Of a DNA stretch of 10,447 nt, positions 1-5,737 are shown one piece after another; position 1 is the stretch's first letter; every line of letters begins with the position of its first letter. Source of the stretch: Syntrophaceae bacterium UBA4059 (lineage in GTDB: Bacteria; Desulfobacterota; Syntrophia; Syntrophales; Smithellaceae). The translations under genes were made by a program, and so were the position numbers. The notes beneath the pieces were generated by a model, which saw nothing but the letters and a program-made list of their open reading frames with translations, did not search any database and was not told the origin of the DNA. The stretch is taken from positions 1 through 10,447 of the forward strand of contig DFZJ01000105.1 in the NCBI GenBank assembly GCA_002382045.1. The letters run 5' to 3'.

Positions 1-530
1 GCGACATGGCCGGTCTGGATGTCGGCTGGAGAAACCGCAAGGCCAAGTTTGATTCCCTCACCCCGCGGGAACAGAAATGCAATATCCTCGACAAGATTTG
101 CGAGACGGGACGTTTCGGCCAGAAGACCGGCTCCGGTTTTTACAAATATGACGATCAACGCAACGCGACACCCGACCCCCTGATTGAAGAGCTCATCATC
201 AGCCATTCACGGGAAGTGGGCATCACCCGCCGCGCCATCCCGGATCAGGAAATCATCGAACGCGCCATTTACTCCATGATCAATGAAGGCGCGAAGATTC
301 TTGAAGAAGGCATCGCCGCGAGACCGCTGGACATTGATGTGGTTTGGCTCTACGGCTACGGCTTCCCGGTTTACCTGGGCGGCCCGATGTTTTATGCCGA
401 CACGGTCGGCGTAAAGAAAGTGTATGAAGCCATTCTGAAATACAAGGATCTGGTCGGCGCCGAATACTGGACGCCCTCGCTGCTTCTTGAAAAACTGGCC
501 AAAGAAGAAAAGGGATTCTACTCAAAATAA
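1..530 (+). CDS. Bifunctional enoyl-CoA hydratase/3-hydroxyacyl-CoA dehydrogenase, C-terminal end only (partial at left edge)
   Basis: The reading frame is open from the first bases of the window, so the methionine at position 6 is internal and the true start lies to the left. The visible ~176 residues match the C-terminal dehydrogenase lobe of FadJ/EHHADH-type multifunctional beta-oxidation enzymes. They begin with MAGLDVGWRNRK, then GRFGQKTGSGFYKYD near residues 37-50, then EIIERAIYSMINEGAKILEEG near 82-102, and the family signature YGYGFPVYLGGPMFYAD near 116-132. Complete members are about 650-770 residues, so roughly three quarters of the gene is missing and the N-terminal hydratase half cannot be confirmed; a stand-alone dehydrogenase is possible. 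The family oxidises 3-hydroxyacyl-CoA to 3-ketoacyl-CoA with NAD in the cytoplasm. It ends 27 bases before the acyl-CoA synthetase gene and is probably co-transcribed with it. Confidence 0.88.
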   Translation, partial: DMAGLDVGWRNRKAKFDSLTPREQKCNILDKICETGRFGQKTGSGFYKYDDQRNATPDPLIEELIISHSREVGITRRAIPDQEIIERAIYSMINEGAKILEEGIAARPLDIDVVWLYGYGFPVYLGGPMFYADTVGVKKVYEAILKYKDLVGAEYWTPSLLLEKLAKEEKGFYSK

Positions 531-557
531 TACATATCAGCACAGGGGAGGTTAAAA

Positions 558-2459
558 ATGAGCAACATGAAATATTCGGAAATCTACACGCAGTCTATTC
601 AGCAGCACGACGTTTTCTGGGGTAGTGCGGCAGAAGCGATCCAGTGGACGAAGCGATGGGATAAAGTTCTGGACGACAGCAATAAACCCTTCTATCGATG
701 GTTTGCCGGGGGTGAACTCAATACCTGCTACAATGCTCTGGATTACCAGGTGGAATCAGGAAGGAAAGATCAAGTCGCCATTATCTACGACAGTCCCGTT
801 ACCGATACGATCAGGAAAATTACTTACAGCGAGCTTCTGGATAAAGTTTCGAAATTTGCCGGAGCACTGGTTGGCCTGGGCGTCACAAAAGGCGACACGG
901 TTATTATCTACATGCCGATGATTCCGGAGGCCGTGGTGGCGATGCTGGCCTGCGCGCGCATCGGCGCCGTGCACTCCGTGGTCTTCGGTGGATTTGCCCC
1001 CAATGAACTGGCCATCCGCATTGACGATGCCCTGCCCAAAGTGATGATTTCCGCTTCCTGCGGCATCGAAGGGAAAAAGATACTGGCCTATAAACCGCTC
1101 CTGGATGAAGCCATTAAGATTGCAACCCACAAACCGCAAAAATGCATCATCTACCAGCGCCCGCAAGTGCAGGCCGATCTTCAGGCTGGCCGCGACCTGG
1201 ACTGGGAAGCGCTCGTCAAAGACGCAAAGGCCGTTCCCTGCGTGCCGGTTTTGGCAACGGATCCGCTTTATATTCTTTATACCTCGGGAACCACCGGCAA
1301 ACCCAAAGGCGTCATGCGTGACAACGGCGGCCATGCCGTTGCCCTGAAATGGTCGATGAAGCACATTTACGACATCAAGCCGGGCGAAGTCTTCTGGGCG
1401 GCATCCGATGTCGGCTGGGTGGTCGGGCACTCCTACATTGTTTATGCCCCCCTGCTTTACGGCTGCACGACGATTCTGTACGAAGGCAAGCCGGTAGGGA
1501 CCCCCGATCCCGGCGCCTTCTGGCGGGTGATCTCCCAGCATGGCGTATCCGTTTTGTTTACCGCCCCGACCGCTTTCCGCGCCATCAAGAAGGAAGACCC
1601 CCAAGGCGATTACCTGAAAAAATACGACATTGCCTGTTTAAGATATCTGTTTCTGGCCGGTGAACGTCTTGATCCCGACACGTATCACTGGGCGAGCGAC
1701 ATGCTGCAAATCCCCGTGGTCGATCACTGGTGGCAGACGGAAACCGGCTGGCCGATAGCGGCCAACTGCATGGGCATCGAACCATTTCCGATCAAAGCCG
1801 GCTCTCCCACCAAACCGGTTCCCGGCTATAATGTCCAGATTCAGGACATGGAAGGCAATATGCTGCCTAACGGCGAAGAAGGCGCGGTGGTGATTAAACT
1901 GCCTCTGCCCCCCGGCTGCCTGCCCACGCTCTGGAAAGACGACAAACGCTATCTGGAATATGTAACCGAAAGACCCGGCTATTATGTCACCGGCGACGGC
2001 GGCCGCTTTGATCTGGACGGGTATGTTTACATCATGGGACGCATTGACGATGTCATCAACGTAGCCGGTCACCGATTATCCACGGGCGCCATGGAAGAAA
2101 TCGTTTCCAAACACAAGGACGTCGCGGAATGCGCCGTGCTGGGCGCGGACGATCAGCTCAAAGGCCAGGTGCCGGTTGGTTTTGTTGTCTTGAAAGCCGG
2201 TGTGGAGAGAAAGCCTGAGGAGATCATCAAAGAACTGGTGCAGATGGTGCGTTCCGATCTGGGCGCGCTGGCCTGCTTCAAAGATGCGGCCGTCGTGAAG
2301 GCTCTTCCCAAAACCCGATCAGGAAAAATCCTGCGCAGCACGATGCGCAAAATCGTGGACGGCAAGGATTATGTTGTCCCCTCCACCATCGACGATCCGG
2401 CGGTTCTGCCGGCCATTGCGGAATCGGCCAAAGCCATCGGGTATGGAAAGAAGCCGTAG
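558..2459 (+). CDS. prpE: AMP-forming acyl-CoA synthetase, PrpE/propionyl-CoA synthetase type (acetyl/propionyl-CoA synthetase family)
   Basis: This 633-residue protein has the usual length and order of PrpE/ACSS3-type ligases, which make short-chain acyl-CoA from the acid, ATP and CoA via an acyl-adenylate. Visible motifs are the N-terminal acetyl-CoA-synthetase cap, the phosphate loop YTSGTTGKPKG at residues 241-251, the adenine/acyl-pocket motif WWQTETGWP at 391-399, GRIDDVINVAGHRL in the hinge region, and PKTRSGKILR at 584-593. In that last motif Lys590 corresponds to the catalytic lysine that is acylated for regulation in characterised relatives. The TGWP form and overall resemblance favour PrpE over acetate-specific Acs, but substrate range is inferred. 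The start is set by GGGGAGG at 545-551, six bases before ATG; an in-frame Met4 is less well placed. In Syntrophus aciditrophicus a related AMP-forming acetyl-CoA synthetase (Acs1) runs in reverse to make ATP from acetyl-CoA, AMP and pyrophosphate. The same could apply here, but sequence alone cannot show direction. Confidence 0.92.
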   Translation: MSNMKYSEIYTQSIQQHDVFWGSAAEAIQWTKRWDKVLDDSNKPFYRWFAGGELNTCYNALDYQVESGRKDQVAIIYDSPVTDTIRKITYSELLDKVSKFAGALVGLGVTKGDTVIIYMPMIPEAVVAMLACARIGAVHSVVFGGFAPNELAIRIDDALPKVMISASCGIEGKKILAYKPLLDEAIKIATHKPQKCIIYQRPQVQADLQAGRDLDWEALVKDAKAVPCVPVLATDPLYILYTSGTTGKPKGVMRDNGGHAVALKWSMKHIYDIKPGEVFWAASDVGWVVGHSYIVYAPLLYGCTTILYEGKPVGTPDPGAFWRVISQHGVSVLFTAPTAFRAIKKEDPQGDYLKKYDIACLRYLFLAGERLDPDTYHWASDMLQIPVVDHWWQTETGWPIAANCMGIEPFPIKAGSPTKPVPGYNVQIQDMEGNMLPNGEEGAVVIKLPLPPGCLPTLWKDDKRYLEYVTERPGYYVTGDGGRFDLDGYVYIMGRIDDVINVAGHRLSTGAMEEIVSKHKDVAECAVLGADDQLKGQVPVGFVVLKAGVERKPEEIIKELVQMVRSDLGALACFKDAAVVKALPKTRSGKILRSTMRKIVDGKDYVVPSTIDDPAVLPAIAESAKAIGYGKKP

Positions 2460-2487
2460 GGAACGGTTTCAGACCGTTCCCTACGGC
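2453..2487. repeat. Perfect 15-bp inverted repeat overlapping the synthetase stop codon (dispersed-repeat-like palindrome or hairpin terminator)
   Basis: The arms GCCGTAGGGAACGGT (2453-2467) and ACCGTTCCCTACGGC (2473-2487) are perfectly complementary around the 5-base loop TTCAG. The left arm contains the TAG stop of the synthetase (2457-2459). There is no T-run after either arm, so it is not a canonical intrinsic terminator, although such a stem could stabilise the mRNA 3' end or attenuate transcription. The arm sequence resembles short palindromes scattered between genes in some deltaproteobacterial genomes; that resemblance is from memory and unverified. Confidence 0.75.
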
Positions 2488-2507
2488 TATCAGCAAAGGA
2501 GTGCTGA

Positions 2508-2691
2508 ACGGAATTTAAGTACGACGTGCGGGATTTGAAATTTATGGCTGCCAACCGAAGAAGGGCTGGAATGCGAGCGCTTCAAAGGAAATTTCACGCT
2601 TGATGATGTGGACATGCCGCTCATGCTTTATAAAGCCAACGCGGAAATTAACACAGCCGCCTGCCCGGAAGAAGCATTCGTCGTCTGCTGA
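2508..2691 (+). pseudogene. Decayed N-terminal remnant of an acyl-CoA dehydrogenase (start codon lost, frameshifted)
   Basis: A good ribosome binding site, AAAGGAG (2495-2501), is followed six bases later by ACG where ATG is expected. The frame from 2508 reads T-EFKYDVRDLKFM, which looks like the N-terminus of the long (about 600-residue) acyl-CoA dehydrogenases of anaerobes. The frame then changes near 2547. The frame from 2548 reads LPTEEGLECERFKGNF, then TLDDVDMPLMLYKANAEIN, and ends at TGA 2689-2691. The LPTEE and LDDVD segments fit the next part of the same N-terminal domain, so one ancestral gene plus an indel explains both pieces. Only about 60 codons remain; no flavin-binding or catalytic region survives. 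It lies between the synthetase palindrome and the foreign-looking dmeF gene, which may mark where the rest was lost. Family assignment rests on remembered N-terminal motifs and is moderately sure. Confidence 0.5.
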
Positions 2692-2714
2692 GAATAGGCT
2701 GTAGGCTGTCAAGT

Positions 2715-3671
2715 TTATGAAGCCGTGCTTATTTTTTTACAGTTATATATTTCTATCGTTACATGCGCTAATACATGCAGTTTGGCTAAACGGGCTTTAT
2801 ATTCGGCAGCTGAATAATCTCTGGCTGTTACCAGAGACACAATACAGGCATATTTATTTTGCGCTACTTTCCAAATGTGCAAGTCACTTATTTTCGAATC
2901 TCCATCGGATTCAATCTCACTTTTTATTTCATTGACGATTGAATGGTTCTTTTCCCGTTCCAGCAAAATACCACCGGTATCCTTCAGCAACGAAAATGAC
3001 CATCGAATGATTAGGAGGGCGCCTACAACCCCCATCAACGGGTCCAGCATTTTGAAATTAAAATATTTTGCTCCAAGTAATGCCCCAATAGCCAATACGG
3101 AAGTTAAAACATCAGCCACAACATGCATAGATGCTGATTTCAAATTTAAGTCTTCATGGTCGTGCCTGGAATATGAATGTTCATGTTCCTCGTGGTGATC
3201 ATGTTCATGATCATGACCATCACGATTAAGGATTATTGCGCAAACAAGGTTTACCGACAATCCGAAAATTGCCACGAACAATGCTTGATTGTAATAAATG
3301 TTCAGGGGATTCATCATTCTTTCAACAGAAGAATAAATCATCATGACGCCAACGATACCAAGCACAACCGCGCTTGTGTAAGCCCCCAGAATTTCAATTT
3401 TCCATGTTCCAAAGGTAAAAGTTTCATCTTTTCTGTATTTTCTTGCCGCCATGTAGGCCATGAGCGATATTCCCAGAGCGAAGGCATGCGTTCCCATGTG
3501 CCAGCCGTCAGCGAGCAAAGCCATTGAATTTGAAATCCAACCAAATAATATTTCAGCAATCATTGTGACAAAGGTAATGATCACAACAATTAAAGTTCGC
3601 TTCTCTATTGCTTTTTTATCAACGTTAAAGACGTGATGATGCTGCCATAATTCAATATGTTCGTTATGCAT
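2715..3671 (-). CDS. dmeF: Cation diffusion facilitator, DmeF-type divalent metal (Co/Ni/Zn-class) efflux transporter
   Basis: This 318-residue inner-membrane protein has the cation diffusion facilitator layout. There are six predicted membrane segments (about residues 26-45, 50-76, 93-113, 128-148, 180-200 and 205-228), a histidine-rich loop between segments 4 and 5 (HDHEHDHHEEHEH, 153-165), and a cytoplasmic C-terminal domain from about 240. The transport site is visible as H58-x3-H62 (GWHMGTH) in segment 2 and H183-x3-D187 (HVVAD) in segment 5. Histidine in place of the usual aspartate at position 62, together with the N-terminal LWQHHHVF, is typical of DmeF proteins, which export Co2+ and Ni2+ and sometimes other divalent metals; the actual metal is not determined by sequence. 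GAAGG sits 10 bases before the start. The gene is visibly AT-richer than its neighbours and runs against both flanking catabolic operons, suggesting separate acquisition. No metal-sensing regulator gene lies beside it in the window. Confidence 0.9.
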   Translation of the reverse strand: MHNEHIELWQHHHVFNVDKKAIEKRTLIVVIITFVTMIAEILFGWISNSMALLADGWHMGTHAFALGISLMAYMAARKYRKDETFTFGTWKIEILGAYTSAVVLGIVGVMMIYSSVERMMNPLNIYYNQALFVAIFGLSVNLVCAIILNRDGHDHEHDHHEEHEHSYSRHDHEDLNLKSASMHVVADVLTSVLAIGALLGAKYFNFKMLDPLMGVVGALLIIRWSFSLLKDTGGILLEREKNHSIVNEIKSEIESDGDSKISDLHIWKVAQNKYACIVSLVTARDYSAAEYKARLAKLHVLAHVTIEIYNCKKISTAS

Positions 3672-3707
3672 TTTGTTTTACCTTCATTGCTCAATTACTC
3701 TGCGCCT

Positions 3708-3739
3708 TTATATGCGCATATCGACAGCATGCTGTCAAT
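3708..3739 (-). promoter_or_regulatory. Probable dmeF promoter with 20-bp spacer overlapped by two palindromes (possible metal-regulator operator)
   Basis: Read on the minus strand, a perfect -35 TTGACA (3739-3734) is followed 20 bases later by TATAAA (3713-3708). Transcription would start near 3701, giving a leader of about 30 bases that contains the dmeF ribosome binding site. The spacer is longer than the usual 16-18 bases; 19-20 base spacers are characteristic of MerR-family metal-responsive promoters. Two perfect palindromes cover the elements: GACAGCATGCTGTC (3724-3737) over the -35 side and ATATGCGCATAT (3711-3722) over the -10 side. Their off-centre placement would also fit a repressor, so the regulator class is inference. 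Confidence 0.55.
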
Positions 3740-3757
3740 GTGTTAGGATAAAGCACA

Positions 3758-3784
3758 AAAAACACTGCCGTTTCCTGACGGCAT
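3758..3784 (-). terminator. Weak intrinsic terminator-like hairpin upstream of the dmeF promoter
   Basis: On the minus strand TGCCGT (3784-3779) and ACGGCA (3772-3767) form a perfect 6-bp stem with a 6-base loop, followed after GTG by six Ts (3763-3758). It lies just upstream of the predicted dmeF promoter. It could therefore block antisense read-through into dmeF, or act as an attenuator if transcription starts further upstream. The stem is short. Confidence 0.3.
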
Positions 3785-3850
3785 GTATATAAAATATACG
3801 CATTTTACAAGAGATGTATAAAAACAAGACACCCCTGCTCAAGATAAGAT

Positions 3851-3915
3851 CGGCAAGGGCATTTTGCCGCATCATGGACTTGGCGCCTCAATGACAGGAT
3901 ACCATTAGCAATGGT
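3851..3915. promoter_or_regulatory. Candidate upstream activator (enhancer) dyads for the sigma-54 promoter
   Basis: Two short perfect inverted repeats lie here: CGGCAA/TTGCCG with a 7-base loop (3851-3869) and ACCATT-AGC-AATGGT (3901-3915). Relative to the predicted start near 3997 they sit at about -146 to -128 and -96 to -82, within the range where sigma-54 enhancer-binding proteins usually bind. They do not share a sequence, so at most one is likely the activator site. Confidence 0.3.
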
Positions 3916-3969
3916 CAGCCGATGCTCCGGCGGACTGCTTGGCGGATTTTGCATATCGCAAATAAGTGG

Positions 3970-3986
3970 CTGGCATGGCAGTTGCA
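3970..3986 (+). promoter_or_regulatory. Sigma-54 (RpoN) -24/-12 promoter for the malic enzyme operon
   Basis: CTGGCATGGCAGTTGCA matches the sigma-54 consensus YTGGCACGrNNNTTGCW with a single difference (T for C after TGGCA). The invariant GG (3972-3973) and GC (3984-3985) are separated by exactly 10 bases, as required. Transcription would start near 3997, about 82 bases before the malic enzyme start codon. Sigma-54 promoters need an ATP-dependent enhancer-binding activator, so this operon is probably switched on by a specific signal. Confidence 0.75.
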
Positions 3987-4078
3987 ATATCAGGCAAAGC
4001 AGAATACATAAACTTTCAGGCCGGTTGACGATCTTCCACCGGAAACGGAAAACGCAAAAAAATTGAAAGAAGGTCATC

Positions 4079-5716
4079 ATGGCCAATCAGAAATCGGGCA
4101 CAGAAAAAAATCCTCATGGCGTTGATATATTGCACGATCCAAGTTTGAATAAGGGCACGGCCTTTACCGCTGCTGAGCGCGAAGCGCTGGGGCTCCAGGG
4201 ACTGCTTCCACCTTACATCTCGACACAGGCGCAACAGGTTTCGCATATTATCAACAATGTCCGGCGCAAGCCCAACAGCCTTGAAAAATACCTGTATTTG
4301 ATCGGCCTGCAGGATCGTAATGAGCAGTTGTTCTACAAAGCGCTCATCGACCACCTGCAGGAGCTGAGCCCGATTATCTATACGCCGACCGTGGGACTGG
4401 CCTGCCAGGAATACAGCAAGGTATTCCGGCGCCCCCGCGGAATGTTCATTACAAAGAACGATCGCGGCCGCATCAAAGATATTTTGAAAAACTGGCCCTG
4501 CAAGGATGCCCGGGTGATTGTCGTGACCGACGGCGAACGGATTTTGGGACTGGGCGATCTCGGCTCGAACGGTATGGGCATCCCTGTCGGCAAACTGTCA
4601 CTTTATTCGGCCTGCGCCGGCGTTGACCCGAAAGCCTGCCTGCCGATCATGATCGATGTCGGAACCAACAACAAGGGGCTTTGGAGTGATCCGGAGTACA
4701 TCGGCCTGCCTCAGGAACGCCTGCGGGGCGAAGCATACGACGCGCTGCTCGACGAGTTTATGGCGGCGGCCAGTGACGTCTTCCCGCATGTCATGATTCA
4801 GCTCGAAGACTTCGGCAACGCAAATGCGTTCAGGCTGTTGGCCAGGTACCGCGATCAATTCTGCATGTTTGACGACGACATTCAGGGCACCGCCAGTGTT
4901 GCGCTGGCCGGGCTTTATTCCGCCCTGCGGATGACCGGCAGCAAAATGACCGAGCAGCGGATTGTGTTTTTGGGCGCGGGTGAAGCGGCCCTGGGTATCG
5001 GAAACCTGGTGGTCTCGGCCATGGTCGAGCAGGGCCTCCCCGGAAAAGAGGCGGTGAGCCGCTGCTGCTTTGTCGATTCCAAGGGGCTGGTGGTGGAGAG
5101 CCGCACGGATCTGGTGGAACACAAGCGCCACTTTGCACATGATCTTCCTTTTCATCGGGATCTTCTTTCGGTGATCGAAGCGGTTAAGCCGACCGTCCTC
5201 ATCGGCGCATCCGGCCAGCCCGGAACATTTACCCCCGAGATTTTACAGGCCATGGCGCGACTGAATGAACGTCCGATTATCTTTGCGCTCTCCAATCCGA
5301 CATCTCAATCGGAATGCACGGCGGAAGATGCCTATCGCTTTACAAATAATCGCGCGGTCTTTGCCAGTGGCAGCCCCTTTGGGCCGGTGGTCATCGATCA
5401 GCAGACTTTCGTATCGGGACAGGCCAACAATGTTTATATCTTCCCCGGCGTCGGACTGGGTGTGGTGGCTTCGGAGTCAACCCGTGTAACGGATGAAATG
5501 TTTTCCACGGCCGCTAAATGCCTGGATGAGAAGGTCTCCAGGGAGGATTTTGAACAGGGACGGATTTTTCCGTCTTTGACGCGCGTTCGCGAAGTGTCGC
5601 TCCATATCGCGATAGCCGTTGCCAAGGTTGCCTTCGAAAGAAAACTTACCGCCATGAAGGAACCGGCCGATTTACCCGGTTTCATCAAGTCGAAGATGTA
5701 TGACCCGAGCTATTAA
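4079..5716 (+). CDS. maeA: Malic enzyme, long form (NAD(P)-dependent, decarboxylating)
   Basis: This 545-residue protein belongs to the long, MaeA/eukaryote-type malic enzymes that convert malate to pyruvate, CO2 and NAD(P)H. The catalytic residues are present: Tyr101 in SPIIYTPTVG, Lys172 in GMGIPVGKLSLY, and the metal ligands Glu243, Asp244 (LEDFGNANAF) and Asp267 (DDDIQGTASVALAG), with the same spacing as in the human mitochondrial enzyme. The Rossmann loop GAGEAALGIG is at 299-308. Cofactor preference (NAD or NADP) is not decided by what I can read. The start has GAAAGAAGG five bases upstream. It is the first gene behind the sigma-54 promoter and lies 21 bases before the thiolase gene, so it heads the glutaryl-CoA operon. 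A plausible role is interconverting C4 acids and pyruvate with NADH balance; this is inference. The carboxylating direction is also possible in a CO2-rich anaerobic cell. Confidence 0.93.
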   Translation: MANQKSGTEKNPHGVDILHDPSLNKGTAFTAAEREALGLQGLLPPYISTQAQQVSHIINNVRRKPNSLEKYLYLIGLQDRNEQLFYKALIDHLQELSPIIYTPTVGLACQEYSKVFRRPRGMFITKNDRGRIKDILKNWPCKDARVIVVTDGERILGLGDLGSNGMGIPVGKLSLYSACAGVDPKACLPIMIDVGTNNKGLWSDPEYIGLPQERLRGEAYDALLDEFMAAASDVFPHVMIQLEDFGNANAFRLLARYRDQFCMFDDDIQGTASVALAGLYSALRMTGSKMTEQRIVFLGAGEAALGIGNLVVSAMVEQGLPGKEAVSRCCFVDSKGLVVESRTDLVEHKRHFAHDLPFHRDLLSVIEAVKPTVLIGASGQPGTFTPEILQAMARLNERPIIFALSNPTSQSECTAEDAYRFTNNRAVFASGSPFGPVVIDQQTFVSGQANNVYIFPGVGLGVVASESTRVTDEMFSTAAKCLDEKVSREDFEQGRIFPSLTRVREVSLHIAIAVAKVAFERKLTAMKEPADLPGFIKSKMYDPSY

Positions 5717-5737
5717 CATTAGAAGAGGTGTGACTCT

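Larger units (their letters stand above)
3672..4078. other. 407-base divergent control region between dmeF and the malic enzyme operon
   Basis: There is no credible gene here; the only open frames are antisense or low-quality. The dmeF-proximal third is AT-rich and holds the minus-strand promoter, two palindromes and a terminator-like hairpin. The malic-enzyme-proximal part holds three short dyads (3851-3869, 3901-3915, and 3948-3962 with TTTGC/GCAAA arms) and the sigma-54 promoter. It ends with a leader of about 80 bases containing the ribosome binding site GAAAGAAGG at 4065-4073. Confidence 0.7.

Noticed and set aside
756..1604. Long minus-strand open frame opposite the acyl-CoA synthetase (282 codons)
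   Set aside because: It is antisense shadow of a clearly conserved gene, with no recognisable domain or good ribosome binding site.
2695..2708. Tandem duplication TAGGCTG-TAGGCTG next to the end of dmeF
   Set aside because: It is too short to call a target-site duplication; no partner copy was seen at the other side of the dmeF region.
4021..4042. CCGGT/ACCGG dyad in the malic enzyme leader, considered as a riboswitch or attenuator stem
   Set aside because: The arms are only 5 bp with a 12-base loop, with no conserved riboswitch features and no following T-run.
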